Both the position numbers and the translations under genes were made by a program. Positions 6,645-15,395 of a stretch of DNA of 64,000 nucleotides are shown piece after piece (positions within the stretch are counted from its first letter, which is position 1; every line of letters starts with the position of its first letter). Below the pieces are notes generated by a model, which was given only the letters and a program-made list of their open reading frames with translations, was not told the DNA's origin and did no database searches. The stretch is from Endozoicomonas sp. GU-1 (GTDB taxonomy: Bacteria; Pseudomonadota; Gammaproteobacteria; Pseudomonadales; Endozoicomonadaceae): NCBI RefSeq assembly GCF_027366395.1, contig NZ_CP114771.1, forward strand, positions 682,001 to 746,000, in the 5' to 3' direction.

Positions 6645-9524
6645 GAAGTTCATTTTGTTGAAACGTTTATAAACGTAAACAGTTGGGGGAAATACATCTA
6701 CTCATGATGCTCCTAATCCATTATTTTCAAATCATCCGGGGCAAGATGTATGGGCAACAGGTGTTGAACACTGACATTCCTTCCCGGAATGTGAAAACGG
6801 TTCTTGAGTCATGATGGGAGGAAGGCGATTACTGGCTGGTTGTTTTCTCCGTTTTGCTGGTTTGCCGGTTTGCTCTTTTGAATGTTCTTCAGCAGTTAAG
6901 TAAAAATGATCTGAGGGTTGCCTGCCTTTATCAGCATTAACGTATGAATCATCTGCCCACCTTCTTTTAAGTGGTACGGAGCCATGCCCCCGTGGCGATA
7001 AGCCTGTCCTGCTCTTTATTTGATCAATGTATGGTTTCATTAAATCCTGACTCCAAAGCCTGTTAACCGGAACTTCAATGACCTCAAATCCTGCTTTTTG
7101 CCACAGTGCGATTTTCAGCAGAGTCGAACCATTCCTGGTGTTGAAATCACCACCCACGTAATGAGACGGTCCCTGAACTTCAATCACCATATTGTAATCT
7201 GGCAGTAGCAGGTCAACCGGAGGCAATGAGTTCAGACTCTTTTCTTCTTCAATCCTCAAAGAGGGAAAGCATGACCGGAGTTGATCGCGAAAGTCGGATT
7301 GACGTTTTGACATGGTGGTCTGGTAATGGGGGACGAACGGACACGATCTCCCAAGCCAACTTGCGGCCATGGCAATAACGGATTGTTCCTCTTCATTGTC
7401 TGGGAATGTATTTTCCAGACGAGTAAACAGGTCATCCATGTGCTTTTCAAGCACGTTATTGTTATTGGCATCAGAGACCAGAGACAATCTGGCACAGCAT
7501 ACCATTACCCCCCCATAGAGACATTGATATGACCTGCTGAGAGAGCTGAGGATTTTCACTGATTCGGTAGACAAGCGATTCAAACGCAGAGATAACCACG
7601 TTCAGCTCAAGGAGTTCACCCAGTTTCGCCATGGCCCATAGCAGGTTGGTGATATGCTGAGGAATAAATTGGTCTTTTTGTGTGTTCACGTGTGACAACA
7701 GCGCGGCCACGGCCTCGTTAAACTCTGGTGTTCGCTCCTGCCCGTTGGCCACCAGTTTTGCCATGGCCCACAGCAGGTTGGCGATTTCTTGTGGTTTAAA
7801 GTTAGCTTTCGCTGCGTTCACGTAAGGCAATAGTGAGGCCACGGCCTCTTTGCGCTCTGGTGTTTGCTCCAGCCCGTTGTCCACCAGTTTCGCCATGGCC
7901 CACAGCAGGTTGGTGATTCCCTGGGCTTTAAATTGGTCTTTCTTTGCGTTCACGAGGGGCAGCAGCGCGGCCACGGTCTCGTTGAGCCCTGGTGTTTGCT
8001 TTTGCCCGTTGTCCACCAATTTCGCCATGGCCCACAGCAGGTTGGCGATACCCCGTGGTTTAAAGTTTGCTTTCTGTGCGTTCACGAGGGGCAGCAGCGC
8101 GGCCACGGTCTCGTTGAGCCCTGGTGTTTGCTGTTGCCCGTTGTCCACCAGTTTCGCCATGGCACACAGCAGGTTGGCAATAGCCAGGGCATTAAATTGG
8201 TCTTTCTGTGCGTTCACGTGGGGCAACAGCGCGGCCACAGCCTCTTTGAGCCCTGGTGTCGGCTCCTGCACTTTGTCCACCAGTTTCGCCATGGCCCACA
8301 GCAGGTTGGCGATACCCTGAGGAATAAATTGGTCTTTTTGTGCGTTCACGTGGGGCAACAGCGCGGCCACGGCCTCTTTGAGTTCTGGTGTTTGCTCCTG
8401 CCCGTTGTCCACCAGTTTCGCCATGGCCCACAGCAGGTTGGCAATACCCTGGGCATTAAACCGGTCTTTATGTACTTTTACTTGGGGCAACAGCGCGGCC
8501 ACGGCCACTTTGAGCTCTGGTGTCTGCTCCTGCCCGTTGTCCACCAGTTTCGCCATGGCCCACAGCAGCTTGGCGACACTCTGGACATTAAATTGGTCAT
8601 TCTGTGCGTTCACGTTGGTCAACAGCACGGCCACAGCCTCTTTGAGCCCTGGTGTCTGCCGCTGGCCGTTGTCCACCAATTTCGCCATGGCACACAGCAG
8701 GTTGGCAATACTCTGGGTATTAAACCGGTCTTTATGTGCTTTTACCTGGGGCAACAGCGCAACTACGGCCTCGTTGAACGCTGGTTTCTGCTGCTGGCCG
8801 TTGTCCACCAATTTCGCCATGGCCCACAGCAGGTTGACGATATGCTGAGGGTTAAATTGGTTTTTTTGTGCATTCACGTAGGGCAACAGCGCGGCCACGG
8901 GCTCGTTGAACCCTGGTGTGTGCTGCTGGCCAATGTCCACCAGTTTCGCCATGGCCCACAGCAGGCTGGCGATTTCCTGGGGTTTAAAATGAGCTTTTTG
9001 TACGTTTAGTGTGCCGAGATAAATCGGCAAGATGTTAAGGGTGAAAGTCCCTGTGGGGTAAGACTGGCGGGTCGCCCCAGCCTCGAGTCATGCGCCGTAT
9101 ATCGTAAGGTATCCGGTGAAGCGTTGACAGGGGAGCCTGTAGGCTAAGTATTGAGCTGCGAAATCCAATAATCCGAGGTGCTGATGTTGTTAAGCGATGC
9201 AGAAAGCAATATTGCAGGTTGCACTACACCGCAAGTGACCTGTGGGCCTCGCGCAGTCGGAGACCTTGTGCATGCAGGTACGCATCTTGTGCGGAACTCG
9301 GGAGATCCTGCTGGTTTCTCCTGTTTAGCCATAGGAGACGCAGTAGGGAAGGTTAATAGCCATACGCCTATTGTCGTCGGCAGGAAGTCGGACAAGCCCA
9401 TAGTACCTGAGAAGCGCCGAACAAAGCAGAGAGATCTGTGGCGGAGGTTGTGGAGGAAAGGGGTTTGACCAAGAGGAATATCCAACAGGATGTCCGTGAC
9501 CCGACTCAGCGCGGGAATAGCACT

Positions 9525-10850
9525 ATGTCCAATCTGTTGGGTATACGTCAGGCTGCGGCAAAGGATCGTCGTTTACAGTTCACGGCCTTGTTTCACCATA
9601 TTACACCTTATCTGTTGAAAGACTGTTTCTTTCAATTGAAACGGAGGTCGGCAGCGGGGGTAGATGGTGTTACATGGCAAACCTATCAGCGGGATTTGGA
9701 TAACCGGCTGGCATCCTTGCACGAACGATTACATAAAGGAAGCTATCGCCCCCGAGCGGCCAGAAGGATAATGATTCCGAAGGCTGACGGTGGTGAGCGT
9801 CCGATCAGTGTATTCTGTCTGGAAGATAAGATAGTCCAGCAGGCAGTAGTCAAGGTATTGGAGGGGATTTACGAGAATGATTTCCGTGGTTTTTCTTACG
9901 GTTACCGACCTTTGAAAAGCCAACATGATGCATTGGATGCTCTGACGGTGGGAATCAAACGTAATCCGGTGAACTGGGTGCTGGATCTGGATATTCGGAA
10001 ATTCTTCGAACAGGTCGAACATGAGTGGCTGATCATGTTTTTAGAGCATCGGGTGAGGGACAAGCGCATTATCCGCTTGATAAGACAGTGGATACAAGTA
10101 GGGCACTACGACGGGGATGGTCGTCGTGTTCGAAGCGTAAGAGGGATGCCACAGGGATCGGTGATATCGCCGCTATTATCAAATATTTATTTGCACTACG
10201 TGTTTGACCTTTGGGTTGACCAATGGCGAAAGCGGGAAGCCTCTGGACGAATGATTGTGGTTCGCTTTGCGGATGACAGTGTGCTGGGCTTTCAGCGTGA
10301 GCATGATGCAAAGGTCTTCCTGAGTGAGCTTGGTAAAAGACTTGGGCAGTTTGGTTTGTCCTTGCATGAGGATAAAACCCGATTGATACGCTTTGGTCGC
10401 TTTGCCAAAGTTGACTTGAAGAAAAGGGAGCAGGGAAAGCCGGAGACGTTTACGTTTCTTGGATTTACTCATATCTGCGGTATTAGTCGAAGCAGTGGAA
10501 ACTTCAACATTGTCAGACGAACCAGCAAAGAGCGAATGCGAGCGACATTGAGCAAGATCAAAGACTATCTCCTGAAACACAGGCATGACCCCGTGCCGGA
10601 GCAGTTGAAGTGGTTGAGACGTGTACTGCAAGGTCACATGAACTACTTTTCGGTGCCTGGCAATGGACTGAGAATCAATGCCTTCAGGACAGCAGTGCAA
10701 AAGATTTGGTACAAAGCCTTGAAGCGGCGCAGCCAGAGAAGCAGACTGAACTGGAAGAAGTTTGGTGCCTTCATCAACACTGTGTTGCCCAAAGTAAAAG
10801 TTCTTCATCCATGGCCGGAGCAACGGTTTGACGTTAAATACTCGAGGTAG
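9525..10850 (+). CDS. ltrA: Group II intron reverse transcriptase/maturase (about 441 aa)
   Basis: Intron-encoded protein for splicing and retrohoming. Visible motifs in order: AAGVDGVTWQTY (RT1), RPISVFCLEDKIVQQAV (RT2), FSYGYRPLKSQHDAL, LDLDIRKFFEQVEHEWL (RT3), RGMPQGSVISPLLSNIYLHY (RT4), VVRFADDSVLGF (RT5 catalytic site, FADD instead of the common YADD), EDKTRLIRFGRFA, TFTFLGFTH, then maturase domain X with HMNYFSVPGNG. It ends HPWPEQRFDVKYSR with no HNH endonuclease domain, as in the endonuclease-free bacterial classes. I choose ATG at 9525, about 20 residues before the first conserved block; the frame is open from a GTG at 9438, which would add 29 residues. The symbol is generic for this family. 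Confidence 0.85.
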   Translation: MSNLLGIRQAAAKDRRLQFTALFHHITPYLLKDCFFQLKRRSAAGVDGVTWQTYQRDLDNRLASLHERLHKGSYRPRAARRIMIPKADGGERPISVFCLEDKIVQQAVVKVLEGIYENDFRGFSYGYRPLKSQHDALDALTVGIKRNPVNWVLDLDIRKFFEQVEHEWLIMFLEHRVRDKRIIRLIRQWIQVGHYDGDGRRVRSVRGMPQGSVISPLLSNIYLHYVFDLWVDQWRKREASGRMIVVRFADDSVLGFQREHDAKVFLSELGKRLGQFGLSLHEDKTRLIRFGRFAKVDLKKREQGKPETFTFLGFTHICGISRSSGNFNIVRRTSKERMRATLSKIKDYLLKHRHDPVPEQLKWLRRVLQGHMNYFSVPGNGLRINAFRTAVQKIWYKALKRRSQRSRLNWKKFGAFINTVLPKVKVLHPWPEQRFDVKYSR

Positions 10851-10919
10851 GAGCCGTATGCGCTAGCAGTGCAAGTACGGATCTGCGCAGGGGGTGGCGG
10901 GTGACCGCCATTCCTACTG
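10851..10919 (+). ncRNA. Group II intron domains V and VI
   Basis: Directly after the RT stop, GAGCCGTATGCGC...GTACGGATCTG folds as the domain V catalytic hairpin with the AGC triad (about 10851-10885). GGCGG-GTGA-CCGCC follows as domain VI, and the intron ends at 10923. Confidence 0.75.
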
Positions 10920-12046
10920 TGACCATGGGGCAACAGCGCGGCCACTGCATCGATTAGCTCTGGCGTCCGTTCCTGCCCGTTGTCCACCAGTTTTGCCATG
11001 GCCCATAGCAGGTTGGCGATTCCCTGTGGTGTAAAATTAGCTTTGTGAGCGTTCACATGGGGCAACAACGCGGCCACGGCCTCTTTGCGCCCTGGTGTCC
11101 GCTCCAGTCCGTTGTCCACCAGTTTTGCCATGGCCCACAGAAGGTTGGTGATTTCCTGTGGTTTAAAGTGAGCTTTCTGTGCGTTCACGCAGGGCAACAG
11201 CGCAACCACAGCCTTGTTGAGCTCTGGCGTCTGCTCCTGCCCGTTATCCACCATTTTCGCCATGACCCACAGCAGGTTGGCGACCCCCTGGGGCTTAAAT
11301 TGGTCTTTCTGTGCTTTCACGTGGGGCAACAGCGCTGCCACGGCCTCTTTGAGCTCTGGCGTCCGTTCCTGTCCGCTGTCCACCAGTTTCGCCATGGCCC
11401 ACAGCAGGTTAGTGATTTCCTGAGCACCAATATCCCTGGCTTCAGGTTTTTGGTTGCAGTTAAATATTATTGAATCCAGTAGTGTTGATAATAAGGCAGC
11501 TTGTGTACGATTGACACGCTCATCCATGGGTTTATGCGGGGTAAAAACACCCGCTGAAGTCAATGAATGAAGTGTTGTCGTCAGGCTTCGCCAATTCCAG
11601 CTCCGCGTTGCTGTGAAATTTTGCAGTAAACGCATCAGCTGGCTTTGTTCCGCTCGATTTAACGGTCTTTTAGCAGCTGACGTGTATTTTTTAATTGAAC
11701 TGGCATATTGACCGTGATTTCTCCCATCATAGCGATGACCGAAATGATCCGATTTACTCACCAGACCATCCATTACTTCTTGTTTAATGAGGGCATTGAA
11801 ATCTTGAGCAGAGTTTACTGAGCGGAACATTAGATTTTGAGAAGAGCATGCGTCAGAAGAGTGGTAAAATTCGTTGTGCCGCGGGGGAGTAAGGAGGGGA
11901 TTATCCCACTGTTCGACTGTGCCATATCTATATCGCACACGCCTTGAAGAAGTGGCAGGTTGGTTGTAATCATTATTTGATCTTGTGTATTGATCACTGA
12001 TACCAGCAGAGCTTCTATCCATAATTATATTTCATTAATTAATGAA

Positions 12047-12076
12047 AATATAAAAGGCAGACTGCTGTTTTGTTCA
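12047..12076 (-). promoter_or_regulatory. Candidate promoter and palindrome of L4
   Basis: Conserved block with TATATT and the perfect AGCAG-T-CTGCT palindrome; retained although the gene is broken. Confidence 0.45.
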
Positions 12077-12259
12077 AAAGTTCATTTTGATGAAATGTCT
12101 ATAGACGTAAACGGTTGAGGAAACACATCTACTCCTGATGCGATCAATCCGTTATTTGCAAATCATCCGGGGCGAGATATATGGGCAACAGGTGTTCAAC
12201 ACAGGTATTCCTTCCCGGTATGGGAAAAAGGTTCTTGCGTCATAATACGAGGAAGACAA

Positions 12260-15097
12260 TTACTGGTTGTTTGTTTTCTTCCTCTTTGCGGGTTTACCGG
12301 TTTGCTCCTCTGAATGTTCTTCTGCTGTTAAGTAACCGTGATCTGAGGGTTGCCTGCCTTTATCAGCAGTAACGTATGCCTCATCTGCCCACCTTCTTTT
12401 AAGTGATACAGAGCCATGCCCCGGTGGCGGAAAGCCTATCCTGGTCTTTATTTGATCAATGTATGGCTTCATTAAATCCTGACTCAAGAGCCTGTTAACC
12501 GGAATTTCAATGACCTCAAATCCTGCTTTTTGCAACAGTGCGATTTTCAGCAGAGTAGAACCATTCCTGGTGGTGAAATCACCACCCACGTAATGAGAGG
12601 GACCCTGAACTTCAATCACCAGGTTGTGATCTGGCAGTAGCAGGTCAACCGGAGGCAGTGAGTTCAGACTTTTTTCTTCTTCAATCCGCAAAGAGGGAAT
12701 ACATGATTGCAGCTGATTGCACACGACGGTTTGAGGCTTTGAAATGATTGTCGGGTAATGGGGGACCAGCGGACACGCTCTGCCAAGCCAACTTGTGGCC
12801 ATGGCAAGGATGGATTGTTCCTCTGCATTGTCTGGGGAGGTATCTTCCAGGCGAGAAAACAGGTCATTGATATGTTTTTCAAGACAGTTATTTTTGTTGG
12901 AATTGGAGGCCAGAGACAACCTGGCACAGCCTGCCATTACTCCCCATAGAGACATTAATATGGTTTGTTGAGAGAGCTGAGGGTTTTCACTGATTCGGTA
13001 GACAAGCGATTCGAACGTAGAAGTCACCACGTTCAGTTCAACGAGCTCACCCAGTTTTGCCACGGCCCACAGAAGGTTGGCGATTTCCTGTGGTTGAAAG
13101 TGAGCTTGCTGCGCGTTTACGTGGGGCAACAGCGCGGCCACGGCCTCTTTGAGCTCGGGTTTTCGCTCTTGGTTGTTGTCCGACAGTTTCGCGATGACCC
13201 AAAACAGGTTGGCGATTTCCTGTGGTTGAAAGTTAGCTTTGTGTGCGTTCACGTAAGGTAACAGCGCGGCCACAGCCGCGTTGAACTCTGGTGTCTGCTC
13301 CTGCCCGTTGTCCACCAGTTTCACCATGGCCCACAGCAGGTTGGCGATATGCTGAGGCGTAAATTGGTCTTTCTGTGCGTTCACGAAAGGTAACAGCGCG
13401 GCCACAGCCTCTTTGAGTTTGGCTGTCAGCTTATGGCCGTTGTCCACCAGTTTCGCCATGGCCCACAGCAGGTTGCTGACTTCCTGCGGTTTAAAGCAGG
13501 CTTTCTGTGCCTTCACGTGGGGTAACAGCGCGGTCACTGCCTCTTTGAGCCCCGGTGTCCACTGCTGATCGTTCTCCACCAGTTTCGCCATGGCCCACAG
13601 CAGGTTGGCACTGGGCTGTGCATTAAATCGGTCTTTATGTGCTTTTACCCTGGGCAACAGCGCGACCACGGCCTCGTTGAACTCGGGTGTTCGCTCCTGG
13701 CCGTTGTCCACCAGTTTCCCCATGGCCCACAGCAGGTTAGCGATTTCCTGTGGTTTAAAGTGAGCTTTCTGTACGTTGACGCAGGGCAACAGCGTGGCCA
13801 CGGCCTCTTTGAGCCCCGGTGCCCACTTCTGACCGTTGACCAGTTTCGCCATGGCCCACAGCAGGTTAGCTACACCCTGACCGGTAAAGTTGGCTTTCTG
13901 TGCATTTACGTGGGGCAATAGCGCGGCCACGGCTCCGTTGAGTACTGGTGTTCGTCCCTGACCGTTATCCACCAGTTTCGCTATGGCCCACAGCAGGTTG
14001 GCAATATGCTGAGGAATAAATTGGTTTTTTTGTGCGGTCACGAGAGGTAACAACGCGGCCACGGCCTCGTTGAGCGCTGGTGTCTGCTCCTGCCCGTTGC
14101 CAACCAGTTTCGCTATGGCCCACAGCAGGTTGGCGATATGCTGAGGAGTAAAGTGGCCTTTCTGTCTGTTCACATAAGGTAAAAGCGCGGCCAGGGCTTC
14201 CTTGAAACCTGGTGCCTGCTCATGTCCGTTGTCTACCAGCTTCGCCATTGCCCACAGCAGGTTGGCAATTCCCTGGGCTGTAAAATTAGCTTTCTGCACA
14301 TTTACGCGGGGCAATAGCGCGGCCACGGCCCCGTTGAATTCTGGTGTCTGCTCCTGTCCGTAGTCCGCCAGTTTCGCCATGGCCCACAGCAGGTTGACGA
14401 TATGCTGAGGAATAAAATAGTTTTTTTGTGCGTTCACTTGGGGCAATAGCGCGGCCACGGCCCCGTTGAACTCAGGTGTCTGCTCCAGCCCGTTGTCCAC
14501 CAGTTTCGCCATGGCCCACAGCAGGTTGACGACACCCCGGGGATCAATATTCATGGCTTGAGGTTTTTGGTTGCACTTGAATATGATTGCATCAAGCAGC
14601 GTTGACAATAAGGCAGCCTGAGTACGCTTGACACGCTCACCCATGGGGTTAGGAGTAAAAACACCAGCTGAAGTAAATGAGTGAAATGTTGTCGTCAGGC
14701 TTCGCCAATTCCAGCTTGGCGTTGCGGTAAAATTTTGCAGGAAACCTATCAGGTGGCTTTGTTCAGTTCGATTTAACGGTCTTTTAGCAGCTGACGTGTA
14801 TTTTTTAATTGAGCTGGCATATTGACCGTGATGCTTCCCATCATAGCGATGACCAATCCGGTCAGATTGAGTCACCAGACCATCCATTATTTCCTGTTTG
14901 ATGAGGTTATTAAAATCCAGAGTGTGGTTTACTGAACGGCGCTGTAGATGTTGAAAAGAGCAGGCGGCAGAAGAATAGTAAGATTCATTACGCCCCGGGG
15001 CTGTGCGGGGGGGGATGGCACCATTGTCTGACTGGGGCGTGTCTATATCGCCCACGCCTTGAAGAGGCGGCATGGTCCTTCGGTTGGTTGTTATCAT
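12260..15097 (-). CDS. L5: OPR-RAP protein, N-terminus frameshifted at a poly-G tract (945 aa frame)
   Basis: The frame covers cap, 11 repeats plus the half repeat, linker, RAP and the long tail (ends GKPAKRKKTNNQ). Code string GHGHHGEPEHEE. The family start codon is conserved at 15146 (ATGGATAGAAGC) but in another frame: a plus-strand run of eight G at 15007-15014, against seven in in-frame paralogues, adds one base. Translation from the in-frame ATG at 15097 would give an atypical first 30 residues (MITTNRRTMPP...) that correspond to the wrong frame of its relatives. This is either a pseudogene or a gene switched off by slippage. Several repeats are unusually divergent (NAQPS, VKLVDN, LFWVIAKLSDNN, a unit one residue short at LVNGQKW), as expected for relaxed selection. 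Confidence 0.8.
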   Translation of the reverse strand: MITTNRRTMPPLQGVGDIDTPQSDNGAIPPRTAPGRNESYYSSAACSFQHLQRRSVNHTLDFNNLIKQEIMDGLVTQSDRIGHRYDGKHHGQYASSIKKYTSAAKRPLNRTEQSHLIGFLQNFTATPSWNWRSLTTTFHSFTSAGVFTPNPMGERVKRTQAALLSTLLDAIIFKCNQKPQAMNIDPRGVVNLLWAMAKLVDNGLEQTPEFNGAVAALLPQVNAQKNYFIPQHIVNLLWAMAKLADYGQEQTPEFNGAVAALLPRVNVQKANFTAQGIANLLWAMAKLVDNGHEQAPGFKEALAALLPYVNRQKGHFTPQHIANLLWAIAKLVGNGQEQTPALNEAVAALLPLVTAQKNQFIPQHIANLLWAIAKLVDNGQGRTPVLNGAVAALLPHVNAQKANFTGQGVANLLWAMAKLVNGQKWAPGLKEAVATLLPCVNVQKAHFKPQEIANLLWAMGKLVDNGQERTPEFNEAVVALLPRVKAHKDRFNAQPSANLLWAMAKLVENDQQWTPGLKEAVTALLPHVKAQKACFKPQEVSNLLWAMAKLVDNGHKLTAKLKEAVAALLPFVNAQKDQFTPQHIANLLWAMVKLVDNGQEQTPEFNAAVAALLPYVNAHKANFQPQEIANLFWVIAKLSDNNQERKPELKEAVAALLPHVNAQQAHFQPQEIANLLWAVAKLGELVELNVVTSTFESLVYRISENPQLSQQTILMSLWGVMAGCARLSLASNSNKNNCLEKHINDLFSRLEDTSPDNAEEQSILAMATSWLGRACPLVPHYPTIISKPQTVVCNQLQSCIPSLRIEEEKSLNSLPPVDLLLPDHNLVIEVQGPSHYVGGDFTTRNGSTLLKIALLQKAGFEVIEIPVNRLLSQDLMKPYIDQIKTRIGFPPPGHGSVSLKRRWADEAYVTADKGRQPSDHGYLTAEEHSEEQTGKPAKRKKTNNQ
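15007..15014. other. Poly-G(8) tract causing the L5 frameshift
   Basis: Between the conserved CTGTGC and CATTGTCTGAC there are 15 bases here, against 14 in the in-frame paralogues L2, L6, L14 and L17, which have seven G at this place. The extra base is in the G run. Confidence 0.8.
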
Positions 15098-15170
15098 TAC
15101 CTGATCTTGTGTATTGACCAGTGATACCAGCAGAGCTTCTATCCATAATTATATTTCATTAATTCATGGA

Positions 15171-15200
15171 AATATAAAAAGCAGACTGTGGTTCTTTTCA
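15171..15200 (-). promoter_or_regulatory. Candidate promoter of L5 (variant)
   Basis: TATATT (here TATATTT) is kept, but the palindrome half is changed to CCACAGTCTGC and the upstream box reads TGAAAA. L6 has the same variant. Confidence 0.35.
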
Positions 15201-15229
15201 GAAGTTCATTTTGCTGGAATGTTGGTTAA

Positions 15230-15388
15230 TACCAATTCCACCTTCTAAATATGAACTGCGCAGCCATTTTGGACAGCTGGATCTTCGTTGGAATTCCTCG
15301 CAATAGCCCTGCTATTACTCGTCATTCCGCCTTGCCCAGCTGTCCAAAATGACTTGCTCGATCTCATATTTAGAAGGCGGAATTGGTA
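15230..15388. mobile_element. MITE-like palindromic element (159 bp)
   Basis: It is bounded by TACCAATTCCACCTTCTAAA and its near-perfect complement, and TTTTGGACAGCTGG pairs with CCAGCTGTCCAAAA further in. The centre (GGAATTCCTCGCAATAG against CTATTACTCGTCATTCC) also pairs imperfectly, so the whole element can fold into one hairpin. TAA flanks both ends (15227-15229 and 15389-15391), a plausible 3-bp target duplication. There is no coding capacity. It replaces most of the usual long spacer between L6 and L5. Confidence 0.7.
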
Positions 15389-15395
15389 TAACTAC

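Larger units (their letters stand above)
9009..10923 (+). mobile_element. Group II intron (1915 bp) carrying a reverse transcriptase/maturase
   Basis: It begins GTGTGCCGAG at 9009, fitting the GUGYG-like 5' end, and ends ...CCTACTGTGAC at 10923, fitting the terminal AY. Removing exactly this segment restores an unbroken L4 repeat (GTACGTTTA joined to CATGGGGCAAC), which fixes both ends. The first 500 bp hold the structured, non-coding domains I-IV upstream part. The RT gene ends immediately before the domain V hairpin. It is on the plus strand, antisense to its host gene, so it disrupts L4. No second copy lies in the window. Confidence 0.88.
6732..12022 (-). pseudogene. L4: OPR-RAP gene broken by an antisense group II intron and frameshifts
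   Basis: The N-terminal half starts at 12022 (MDRSSAGISDQYTRS) and holds the cap and three full repeats. It is interrupted at 10924 inside the fourth repeat. The second half resumes at 9008; joining the exons restores AALLPHVNVQKAHFKPQE without gain or loss. The joined gene would have 14 repeats plus the half repeat, code string EGEGEHSSGGAGGEH. A second lesion at 7508-7514 is a run of seven C (plus strand) where paralogues have six bases (usually CTCCCC); it shifts the frame so the upstream part ends at 7471 and the RAP part continues in another frame. A further shift near the C-terminus removes the usual stop, so the RAP frame runs on to 6732. The RAP core itself (near 7000-7210) is intact. 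The intron lies opposite to the gene and cannot be removed from its mRNA. Confidence 0.88.

Noticed and set aside
15230-15388. Insertion sequence
   Set aside because: Too short and without an open reading frame; a non-autonomous hairpin element is the more economical reading.
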